DNA from: Asticcacaulis sp. AC460
Lineage (GTDB): Bacteria > Pseudomonadota > Alphaproteobacteria > Caulobacterales > Caulobacteraceae
Assembly (NCBI RefSeq): GCF_000495795.1
Contig: NZ_AWGD01000008.1
Span: forward strand, 62,001-126,000
Length of the DNA: 64,000 nt
Direction of reading: 5' to 3'
This document shows, piece by piece, positions 57,095 through 64,000 of the stretch. Numbering within the stretch: position 1 is the stretch's first letter; each line of letters begins with the position of its first letter. A model generated the notes under the pieces. The model was not told where the DNA came from. It worked only from the letters and a program-made list of their open reading frames with translations, and searched no databases. The position numbers were made by a program, and so were the translations under genes.

Positions 57095-58216
57095 TTAGCG
57101 CGGGGAAGCGTTTTTGAAGGATTCCGCGATGGCGTAGTAGAGCGGTTTCTTTTCGAAGTTGGAGTCGAACGGCGTCGGGCGAAGCGGCAGCTTGTCCTCG
57201 CGCGGGGTGAAGCCCTGCAGCCAGTTGTAGTGGTCCGGCATGCCCCAGAAGATCACGTCCTTGGTCTGCTTGTAGCTCAGCATCTGGTCGAGATAGATCC
57301 GGCCAACCGTCGCCACGATCGCGTCGCGCTGTTCGATGTCGCCCGTCGGGATGCGTTGGTCGTCGACGTCGAATTCGGTGATGTGCAGGTCGTAGTCCAG
57401 CGCCACAATGGCGTCGAGCCACTCCTTCCACTGGTTGACCTGGCCGCCCAGCAGATCGAAGCCGTTACCGATGTGCGACTGCACGCCCAGGGCGTTGATC
57501 GGCACCTTCTTGTCGCGGAACCAGCGCAGCAACTTCAGCACGCCGGCGCGGTGTTTTTCGTTGCCGGCTTCCCAGCTCATATAGTCGTTATAGACAAGTT
57601 CGGTTTTCGGCAGGTTTTCACGCGCGGCTTCGAAGGCGATGCGCAGGACGTCCATGCCGAGGATGCGGGTGAAGACGTTGTCGCGGACCTCGCCGGTCGC
57701 CGGGTCGATGGTTTCGTTGACCACGTCCCAGGAGCACAGGCGTTCGCCGTAGTGGGTGGTGACGACCTTGATATAGTCGCGCAGGACCCGCTCGGCCTCG
57801 ACCTTGGGCTTGGCGCCGAAGTCATAGGACTTCAGCCACTGCGGGGTGAATTCGTCGCGTGCCCAGTACAGGTTATGGCCGCGCATCGGGATCTTGTTGG
57901 CCTCGGCGAAGCCCAGCAGTTCGTCGGCCGGGGCGAAGTTATAGTCCGTCGCATTGTTGTTATGCGTGACGTACATCTTCAGTTCGTTTTCCATGACCAG
58001 GACGTTGCATTCCCGAATCATCAGTTCCTTCAGCTTTGGATCCTTGAAGGCGCCGATGCCGATGGCGTTGCCGAAGCGCAGACCCTTGGCGGCGGCCAGA
58101 TCTTTCAACGGTGTATCGGTGCCGGCAAAGGCGGCCATGGGGCTACTTACTGCGGTGGCAGCGGTTACCGCGCCGGCGACGGCCAGGGCACCCCGGCGTG
58201 TGAGATTTTGACTCAT
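57095..58216 (-). CDS. GH10 endo-1,4-beta-xylanase
   Basis: A 373-residue exported xylanase. The N-terminus NLTRRGALAVAGAVTAATAV is a twin-arginine-like signal. The (beta/alpha)8 domain has acid/base Glu168 in WDVVNETID and nucleophile Glu281 in LHITEFDVDD, with the GHNLYW segment before them. Start ATG 58216 is chosen over 58264. It is divergent from GH3 and shares with it a 173-base region with a xylose-box-like palindrome. Confidence 0.93.
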   Translation of the reverse strand: MSQNLTRRGALAVAGAVTAATAVSSPMAAFAGTDTPLKDLAAAKGLRFGNAIGIGAFKDPKLKELMIRECNVLVMENELKMYVTHNNNATDYNFAPADELLGFAEANKIPMRGHNLYWARDEFTPQWLKSYDFGAKPKVEAERVLRDYIKVVTTHYGERLCSWDVVNETIDPATGEVRDNVFTRILGMDVLRIAFEAARENLPKTELVYNDYMSWEAGNEKHRAGVLKLLRWFRDKKVPINALGVQSHIGNGFDLLGGQVNQWKEWLDAIVALDYDLHITEFDVDDQRIPTGDIEQRDAIVATVGRIYLDQMLSYKQTKDVIFWGMPDHYNWLQGFTPREDKLPLRPTPFDSNFEKKPLYYAIAESFKNASPR

Positions 58217-58243
58217 GAAATTCTCCCTGTTGTCATTTTTGTT

Positions 58244-58257
58244 TGTTACCGCTAACA
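58244..58257. promoter_or_regulatory. LacI/XylR-type operator candidate TGTTACCGCTAACA
   Basis: This 14-bp imperfect palindrome, between divergent GH10 and GH3 genes, differs by two bases from the xyl-box TGGTAGCGCTAACA described for xylan genes of Xanthomonas. It lies 28 bases before the GH10 start. The regulator is not in the window. Role inferred from similarity and position. Confidence 0.55.
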
Positions 58258-58389
58258 CTGTCACCGATCGATACCGCCGTCAAGCGCGCCGCCCGCGAGA
58301 TTCCGCGCTGGAAATTCGCCCAAGGCGCGTTTATGGTCAGACCAACCGCTTCGTTCAAGAAGCGAACATAAAACAGGGAAGTTACCGAA

Positions 58390-60786
58390 ATGAAGCACCT
58401 GACCCGCCGTCTTTTTAGCGCCTCCTCCTTGGCTCTGACCATTGGCGCGGCGACCGCCGCTGCGGCCGCTCCGAAGAAGAAAGCCAAGAAGGAAGCCCTG
58501 CCGTACCAGGACGCCGCCTTGCCGGTTGCTGACCGGGTCAAGGATCTGATGGGGCGTATGAACCTGGACGAAAAGGTCGCCCAGATGCTGTGCGTGTGGC
58601 AGCAGAAGGGCGCCATCCAGACCGAAAAGGGCGATTTCGATCCCGCCAAGGCGACCGCGGTGTATCCGAACGGTCTGGGCATGATCGCGCGTCCCTCCGA
58701 CCGGGTGGGCGTCAATGTCGCGACCGGCGCCGGCGATAATGGCGCGGTGCCGAACCGTAATGCCTTCGAGACAGCCACCTATATCAATGCCGCCCAGAAG
58801 TGGGCGATGGAAGAGACGCGCCTGGGTATCCCGATGATCATGCACGAGGAATCGCTGCACGGTTTCGTCGCCCGCGACGCCACCAGCTTCCCGCAGGCGA
58901 TTGGCCTGGCGTCGTCGTTCGATCCGGACATGGCTCAGAAGATCTTCAGCGTCTGTGCGCGTGAAATGCGCGCCCGCGGCGCCAACCTGGCGCTGGCGCC
59001 CGTCGTCGACGTCGCGCGCGATCCGCGCTGGGGCCGGATCGAGGAAACCTATGGCGAAGATCCGCACCTGTGCGGCGAGATGGGCAAGGCCGCCGTGCTG
59101 GGCTTCCAGGGTGATACATTGCCGCTGGCCAAGGACAAGGTGCTGGCGACGCTGAAGCACATGACCGGTCACGGTCAGCCGGAAAACGGCACCAATGTCG
59201 GCCCGGCCCAGGTGTCGGAACGCGTGCTGCGCGAGGACTTCTTCCCCCCGTTCGAAAAGATCGTCAAGGAAACCAAGATCGCGGCGGTCATGCCGTCGTA
59301 TAACGAAATCGACGGCGTGCCGTCGCACGCCAACAAGTGGTTGCTGACCACCATCCTGCGTGGTGAGTGGGGCTTCAAGGGCATGACGGTGTCCGACTAC
59401 TTCGCCATCAACGAAATGATCACCCGCCACAAGCTGGTGCCCGACGTGACCGAAGCGGCCTTCCGTTCGATCAAGGCCGGCGTCGACATCGAAACCCCGG
59501 ACAACCAGGCCTATGGCAAGCTGGTCGACCTGGTGAAGGCCGGCCGTGTTTCGGAAGCCGAGATCGACGCCGCCGTCCACCGCATCCTGGAATGGAAGTT
59601 CCAGGCCGGTTTGTTCGAAAACCCCTATGCCGACGCCAAGAAGGCCGACTCGCTGACCGCTACGCCGGACGCTGTCGCCCTGGCGCGCGAAGCGGCGCAG
59701 AAGTCGGTGGTTCTGTTGAAGAACAATGGCTTGCTGCCGTTCGACGGCAAGAAGGTCGGCAAGCTGCTGGTGCTGGGGACCCACGCCAAGGACACGCCGA
59801 TCGGGGGTTATTCCGATATTCCGCGCAAGATTGTCTCGATCCTGGAAGGCATCGAGGCCGAGGGCAAGGCCCAGGGCTTCGAGGTCGCCTACAGCGAGGC
59901 CGTGCGGATCACCGAACAGCGCATCTGGGGCCAGGATCAGGTCAACTTCACCGATCCGGCGGTCAATGCCAAGCTGATCGCCGAGGCGGTCGAGGCGGCC
60001 AAGTCGGCCGACACTATCCTGATGGTGCTGGGTGACAACGAGCAGACCTCACGCGAAGCCTGGGCCGACAATCACCTGGGGGACCGCGACTCGCTGGACC
60101 TGGTGGGGCAGCAGAACGACCTGGCGGCGGCGATTTTCGCGTTGAAGAAGCCGACGGCGGTGCTGCTGCTGAATGGCCGTCCGCTGTCGGTCAACCTGCT
60201 GGCCGAAAAGGCCGATGCGATCGTCGAGGGCTGGTATATGGGCCAGGAATCGGGTTGGGCCGCCGCCGACATCCTGTTCGGCCGCGCCAATCCGGGCGGC
60301 AAGCTGCCGGTGTCGATCGCGCGTGGCGTCGGGCAACTGCCGATCTACTATAACCATAAGCCGACGGCGCGTCGCGGTTACCTGGGCGGCGAGACCAAGC
60401 CGTTGTATCCGTTCGGTTTCGGGTTGAGCTATACGACGTTCGAGATCGGTACGCCGACCCTGTCGCAGGGCACGATCGGTATCTCGGACAGCGTTCGCGT
60501 CGAGGTGACGGTGAAGAATACCGGGGCGGTCAAGGGCGATGAGGTGGTGCAGCTGTATGTGCGTGACGACGTTTCGTCGGTGACCCGTCCGGTCAAGGAG
60601 CTGAAGGGCTTCAAGCGCGTGACGCTGGAGCCCGGCGCCAGCGAGACTGTGACCTTTGTGCTGACGCCGCGGGAATTGCAGTTCTACAACACGGAAATGC
60701 AGCGCGTTGTCGAGCCGGGGACCTTTACGATCTCCGCCGGCCCGAATAGTGTCGACCTGAAAACGGCGATCCTGACGGTCGCCTAG
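58390..60786 (+). CDS. GH3 beta-xylosidase/beta-glucosidase
   Basis: A 798-residue exported enzyme (signal RRLFSASSLALTIGAATAAAAA). The TIM-barrel contains PMIMHEESLHGF, LAPVVDVARDPRWGR, and the nucleophile Asp336 in GMTVSDYFAI. The second domain has KKPTAVLLLNGRPLSV and the fibronectin-like third domain starts with VRVEVTVKNTGAVKGDEVV. Length is normal. It is the first of a plus-strand set with an SGNH esterase, GH35 and GH115. In this context it would hydrolyse xylo-oligosaccharides. Confidence 0.93.
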   Translation: MKHLTRRLFSASSLALTIGAATAAAAAPKKKAKKEALPYQDAALPVADRVKDLMGRMNLDEKVAQMLCVWQQKGAIQTEKGDFDPAKATAVYPNGLGMIARPSDRVGVNVATGAGDNGAVPNRNAFETATYINAAQKWAMEETRLGIPMIMHEESLHGFVARDATSFPQAIGLASSFDPDMAQKIFSVCAREMRARGANLALAPVVDVARDPRWGRIEETYGEDPHLCGEMGKAAVLGFQGDTLPLAKDKVLATLKHMTGHGQPENGTNVGPAQVSERVLREDFFPPFEKIVKETKIAAVMPSYNEIDGVPSHANKWLLTTILRGEWGFKGMTVSDYFAINEMITRHKLVPDVTEAAFRSIKAGVDIETPDNQAYGKLVDLVKAGRVSEAEIDAAVHRILEWKFQAGLFENPYADAKKADSLTATPDAVALAREAAQKSVVLLKNNGLLPFDGKKVGKLLVLGTHAKDTPIGGYSDIPRKIVSILEGIEAEGKAQGFEVAYSEAVRITEQRIWGQDQVNFTDPAVNAKLIAEAVEAAKSADTILMVLGDNEQTSREAWADNHLGDRDSLDLVGQQNDLAAAIFALKKPTAVLLLNGRPLSVNLLAEKADAIVEGWYMGQESGWAAADILFGRANPGGKLPVSIARGVGQLPIYYNHKPTARRGYLGGETKPLYPFGFGLSYTTFEIGTPTLSQGTIGISDSVRVEVTVKNTGAVKGDEVVQLYVRDDVSSVTRPVKELKGFKRVTLEPGASETVTFVLTPRELQFYNTEMQRVVEPGTFTISAGPNSVDLKTAILTVA

Positions 60787-60802
60787 TTTTAGGGGATCTG
60801 AC

Positions 60803-61633
60803 ATGAGTGTGGTGCGGCGTGGTCTTCTCGGTGGAGCCATCCTGGCGGGGGCGTCTTTCGGCATGGCCAGGGCGGCCGGGGCTCAATCCTTGTCTAGTGG
60901 GGCCCTGTCCGCCAACGAGCCTCAGTTGAAGACGGACGAGGCCGCGTTTCGCGACCAGGCCGAAGCCGTCGCACCGTTGCCGCCCCAAGTGGAGCGGGTT
61001 GGCCAGGACTGGGCCAATCTCAACCGCTACAAGGCGGCCAATCGCGACGCGTTGCGGCTGCCGGCGTTTAACCGCCGCGCCGTGCTGATGGGCGACTCGA
61101 TCACCGATGCCTGGCCGGGCCAGACGGGTGATGTCTTCACCCGCAACGGCTTGATCGGGCGTGGCATCGGCGGCCAGACTACGGCGCAGATGGTGGTGCG
61201 GTTTCAGCCCGACGTCATCGCGTTGAAGCCTTTGGTCGTGCATATCCTGGCCGGCACCAATGACGTTGCTGAGAACCTGGACCCGTACGACTTTACGGCG
61301 ACGACCAACAACCTGTTGGCCATGGCGGCGATGGCCAAGGCCAACAATATCCGCGTCGTCATGGGATCGGTGCCGCCGGCGACCAGCTTTGCCTGGCGTC
61401 CCGGTGTCGGTAACCGCAGCGACAAGATCCAGACGTTGAATGGTTGGATCAAGACCTTCTGTGCTCAGAACGGCCATGTCTATGCCGACTATTGGCCGGT
61501 TTTGGGGGATGGTCTGGGCGGTCTGAAGGCGGGGCTGGGCACGGACTCCGTTCACCCCAATGCGGCGGGCTATGCCGCCATGAATCCGGTCGCTCTGGCG
61601 GCGATCGACAAGGCCATGTCCCGAGGAAGATGA
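60803..61633 (+). CDS. SGNH/GDSL-type esterase
   Basis: A 276-residue exported esterase with a Tat-like N-terminus (VVRRGLLGGAILAGASFGMA). It has the four SGNH blocks: Ser99 in LMGDSITDAW, Gly in IGRGIGGQTT, Asn in LAGTNDVAE and Asp248/His251 in TDSVHPN. Location between GH3 and GH35 suggests acetyl removal from xylan or xyloglucan, but the specificity is not shown. It is 16 bases after GH3, and its stop overlaps an ATG of the next gene. Confidence 0.88.
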   Translation: MSVVRRGLLGGAILAGASFGMARAAGAQSLSSGALSANEPQLKTDEAAFRDQAEAVAPLPPQVERVGQDWANLNRYKAANRDALRLPAFNRRAVLMGDSITDAWPGQTGDVFTRNGLIGRGIGGQTTAQMVVRFQPDVIALKPLVVHILAGTNDVAENLDPYDFTATTNNLLAMAAMAKANNIRVVMGSVPPATSFAWRPGVGNRSDKIQTLNGWIKTFCAQNGHVYADYWPVLGDGLGGLKAGLGTDSVHPNAAGYAAMNPVALAAIDKAMSRGR

Positions 61634-61635
61634 CG

Positions 61636-63111
61636 ATGAAGCTGCCGGTTCTGATCCTCGTGGGCGCTTTGCTGGCGTCCGGTGTACAGGCACAACCGGC
61701 GCGGATCAGCGACAAGGGGCTGATTGTCGACGGCAAGCCGTTCCTGGTCCTGGGCGGGGAGGTCGGCAATTCTTCCGTGTCCGATCCGAAGCAGATGGGG
61801 CCAGTGTTCGACAAGGCCAGGGCCATCGGATTGAACACCCTGGTCGTGCCGGTCGAATGGGACCAGATCGAGCCGGTCGAGGGGCAATTTGATTTTACCG
61901 TCACCGATGCCTTGATTGCGGAAGCGAAGGCACGGGATCTCAAGCTGGTCATCCTGTGGTTCGGGGCGTGGAAGAATTCGATGTCGACCTATGCGCCGGC
62001 GTGGGTCAAGACCGACCAGAAGCGCTTTACCCGGGCGCGTTCGGCCGAGGGCGTGGCGCAGGATATATTGACGCCGTTCGACGATGATTTGTTGAAGGCG
62101 GATGTGAAGGCGTTTTCGACCTTCATGGCGCATCTGAAACAGGCCGATCCCGCGGGCGTGGTCATCATGGTGCAGATCGAGAACGAGATCGGCATGTTGC
62201 CGTCGGCGCGCGATCATTCCGACCTGGCGACGAAACAGTTCATGGTGACGCGTGACACCGAGGAGCGGTTTCAGGCGCGGTCATATGCGAAGTTCGTTGA
62301 GGCCATGGCCAAGGCCGGCAAGGCGCAGTACGACCTGCCGATGTATGTCAATGCGGCCTTGAACCGGCCGGGCAAGCTGCCGGGGGAATATCCGTCGGCC
62401 GGGCCTTTGCCGCATCTGTTCGATATCTGGAAGGGCGTGGCGCCCAGCCTGGATATGCTGTCGCCGGACATCTATTTTCCGGACTTTGTCGAGCGGATGA
62501 AGCCGTATTCTTTTAAAGGCAATCCGCTGTTTATCCCGGAAGCCCATTACGCCGGCGATGCGGTGGCTTCGGCCAATGCGTTTTATGCCATAGGTGAGTT
62601 GGATGCGATCGGGTTTTCGCCGTTCTCGATCGAGAACCTGCCCGACGGCGATCCGCTGATTTCGGCCTATGCCGTGCTGGACAGCCTGGCGCCGCTGATC
62701 CATGCCCAGCGCGGCAAGGAGACCATGCGCGGGTTGAAGGCGCCGATCAATTACGATGGCGTGACGGATACGACGCCTCAGGTGTTCGAGCTGGGTGGAT
62801 ACCAGTTTACGGCGGCGTTCATCGATCCGTGGACGGCCAAGGACAAGCAGGTGCCGGGCAATCATGGCGCCTTGATCATCCAGACCGGCAAGGACGAGTT
62901 TATCGTCGCGGGTTCGGGGGTGACCTTGACGTTTGCTGATACCGGCAAGGAACGGATCGGCATGGAACAGGTCGTTGAAGGTACGTATGAAAACGGCGTC
63001 TTCGTGCCGGGCAAGTGGCTGAACGGCGACCAGACTCACCAGGGGCGGCATCTGCGTCTGCCGCCCGATAAGTGGGGCGTGCAGAGGCTGAAACTCTATA
63101 GATATAATTGA
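61636..63111 (+). CDS. GH35-like beta-galactosidase with DUF5597
   Basis: A 491-residue exported enzyme (signal LPVLILVGALLASGVQA). The TIM-barrel has acid/base Glu184 in VQIENEIG and nucleophile Glu302 in PLFIPEAHYAG. The C-terminal region (IGMEQVVEGTYENGVFVPG) fits DUF5597. Such enzymes are often found with xylan and xyloglucan loci, where they would remove galactose side chains. ATG 61636 is preferred to 61630 because of the GAGGAAG ribosome site at 61623-61629. Confidence 0.88.
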   Translation: MKLPVLILVGALLASGVQAQPARISDKGLIVDGKPFLVLGGEVGNSSVSDPKQMGPVFDKARAIGLNTLVVPVEWDQIEPVEGQFDFTVTDALIAEAKARDLKLVILWFGAWKNSMSTYAPAWVKTDQKRFTRARSAEGVAQDILTPFDDDLLKADVKAFSTFMAHLKQADPAGVVIMVQIENEIGMLPSARDHSDLATKQFMVTRDTEERFQARSYAKFVEAMAKAGKAQYDLPMYVNAALNRPGKLPGEYPSAGPLPHLFDIWKGVAPSLDMLSPDIYFPDFVERMKPYSFKGNPLFIPEAHYAGDAVASANAFYAIGELDAIGFSPFSIENLPDGDPLISAYAVLDSLAPLIHAQRGKETMRGLKAPINYDGVTDTTPQVFELGGYQFTAAFIDPWTAKDKQVPGNHGALIIQTGKDEFIVAGSGVTLTFADTGKERIGMEQVVEGTYENGVFVPGKWLNGDQTHQGRHLRLPPDKWGVQRLKLYRYN

Positions 63112-63143
63112 TGCCTCCGGCAGTTGATTTTGACTCTTAAGAA

Positions 63144-63195
63144 AGGGCCCCGCCCGGCGCTTCGCGCCACCCTCCCCGTAAACGGGGTGGGCAAA
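63144..63195 (+). repeat. Intergenic palindromic repeat (type C, copy 2)
   Basis: GGCGC-TTC-GCGCC then CCTCCCCGT-AAAC-GGGGTGGG, sharing the second hairpin with 57025-57080. It lies between GH35 and GH115. Confidence 0.7.
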
Positions 63196-63252
63196 GAAAG
63201 AGAAGTCAAACCAAACTGCCGTTGGACTAAGAACAGGTTGGGAGAGAGTACG

Positions 63253-64000
63253 ATGAAGGCGATGTGGCTGGCCGCGGTGGTGTGGCTGGCGCCGGTGGCG
63301 GCGCTGGCCTGCGAAGGTCCGGTGGCGGTATGCGCCGGCCAGCAGGACGGCTTTGCGCTGATTTCCGGCGGTAAGCCTGCGGCCGTCTATGTCGACGCCA
63401 ACTCGGCCGGGCCGGTGTTGCAGGTCGCGCAGGATTTTGCCGCTGACCTGGAGCGGGTGTCGGGCGTCAAGCCGGTCATCGTCAATGATTTGAACGGTTT
63501 GAGCGGGCCGGTGGTGATCATCGGCCAGGCCGGGCAACCGGTCATCGACGGGCTGGTGCGGGATGGCAAGCTGGGTGTGGCTGACATTTCAGGAAAATGG
63601 GAAGGGTATGTTCAGCAGGTTGTGACCGGTCCCATACCGGGCATTCCCATGGCTTTGGTGATAACAGGTTCCGATCCGCGCGGGGCCGTGTATGGCACTT
63701 ATGACATTTCCGAAAAAATGGGAGTGTCGCCGTGGTACTGGTGGGCCGATGTGCCGGTTCGCAAACAGACGGATGTGACCGTTCTGGCCGGGGCGCGGTC
63801 GGATGCGCCGGTGGTCAAGTATCGTGGTTTCTTTCTGAACGACGAGGAGCCAGCGCTGGGGAACTGGGCGCGTGAGAAGTTCGGCGGCATCAATGCCGAG
63901 TTCTATGCCCATGTGTTCGAGTTGAATCTGCGGCTGAAGGGCAATTTCCTGTGGCCGGCCATGTGGGGCAAGTCGCTGCCCGATGACGATCCCAAAAGCC
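63253..64000 (+). CDS. GH115 alpha-glucuronidase, N-terminal part (cut by window end)
   Basis: The first 249 residues of a protein that runs past the window. A signal peptide (AMWLAAVVWLAPVAALA) precedes a domain with AVYVDANSAGPVLQVAQDFAADLE and VVIIGQAGQP, then the barrel start with DPRGAVYGTYDISEKMGVSP, WYWWADVPV, YRGFFLNDEEPAL and RLKGNFLWPAMWG. This is the GH115 pattern: enzymes that remove (methyl)glucuronic acid from xylan. Start ATG 63253 with GGAGAG before it. The catalytic residues lie further on, outside the window. Confidence 0.9.
   Translation, partial: MKAMWLAAVVWLAPVAALACEGPVAVCAGQQDGFALISGGKPAAVYVDANSAGPVLQVAQDFAADLERVSGVKPVIVNDLNGLSGPVVIIGQAGQPVIDGLVRDGKLGVADISGKWEGYVQQVVTGPIPGIPMALVITGSDPRGAVYGTYDISEKMGVSPWYWWADVPVRKQTDVTVLAGARSDAPVVKYRGFFLNDEEPALGNWAREKFGGINAEFYAHVFELNLRLKGNFLWPAMWGKSLPDDDPKS

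Noticed and set aside
58261-59784. 507-codon minus-strand open frame
   Set aside because: It overlaps the GH3 gene on the opposite strand and shows no family pattern.
61444-61635. Longer GH35 protein starting at 61444
   Set aside because: The added residues overlap the SGNH gene and would bury the signal peptide that begins at 61636.

Overview
The window reads as a stretch of chromosome from an alphaproteobacterium of the Caulobacterales type, probably close to Asticcacaulis or Caulobacter. This is inferred from high GC with strong third-position G/C, the xseB-ispA-dxs order, a Coq7-type ubiquinone hydroxylase, isolated TadE/TadG pseudopilin genes, and a large hemicellulose-degradation locus. 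No rRNA or CRISPR array is visible; one tRNA gene, Leu(CAA), is present.

Region by region. 0-3.2 kb: isoprenoid operon xseB-ispA-dxs. 3.2-9.4 kb: an RcnB-like secreted protein, a minus-strand operon of an alpha/beta-hydrolase-fold protein, a cytochrome P450 and a DUF1285 protein, a cold-shock gene, gluQRS and an HNH nuclease. 9.4-16.8 kb: a fused ATP-grasp/class-I amidotransferase protein, a TVP38 membrane protein, three TadE/TadG genes, a two-domain retropepsin-like protease and an NRAMP-like transporter. 16.9-21.1 kb: coq7, dsbB, a YqaA-type membrane protein, a MarR regulator and two membrane-anchored proteins. 21.2-22.8 kb: tRNA-Leu followed by the decayed scar of an integrative/mobilizable element (integrase N-terminus, MobC-relaxase fusion fragment, 8-bp tandem repeat). 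22.9-38.9 kb: mixed housekeeping and envelope genes (PhoD, YiiX-like hydrolase, an RTX protein with an L-type lectin domain, catalase, GNATs, a small XRE-regulated membrane operon, an M48 protease operon). 39-46.9 kb: a NagX-like acyltransferase, a TetR-HlyD-ABC efflux operon, rhodanese, and a TIGR01777/DUF4166 operon divergent from an ArsR-type regulator.

47-64 kb is a hemicellulose utilisation locus: two tandem GH74 xyloglucanases, RpiB, a carbohydrate-binding-module protein, GH43, GH10 xylanase, GH3, an SGNH esterase, a GH35/DUF5597 enzyme and the start of a GH115 alpha-glucuronidase. Together these would cut xylan and xyloglucan backbones, remove arabinose, acetyl, galactose and glucuronate side chains, and hydrolyse the oligosaccharides. 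A palindrome resembling the xylose-box operator lies between the divergent GH10 and GH3 genes.

The most unusual element interrupts this locus. At 51.5-53.6 kb is an AT-richer three-gene cassette: a protein with a STAS-like region and a GHKL ATPase, a DUF4325 STAS-like protein, and a small membrane protein. It looks horizontally acquired and resembles an uncharacterised kinase/antagonist/effector module, perhaps defensive. Families of intergenic palindromic repeats punctuate the window, and two genes (29566 and 30840) have hairpins that bury their ribosome-binding sites.
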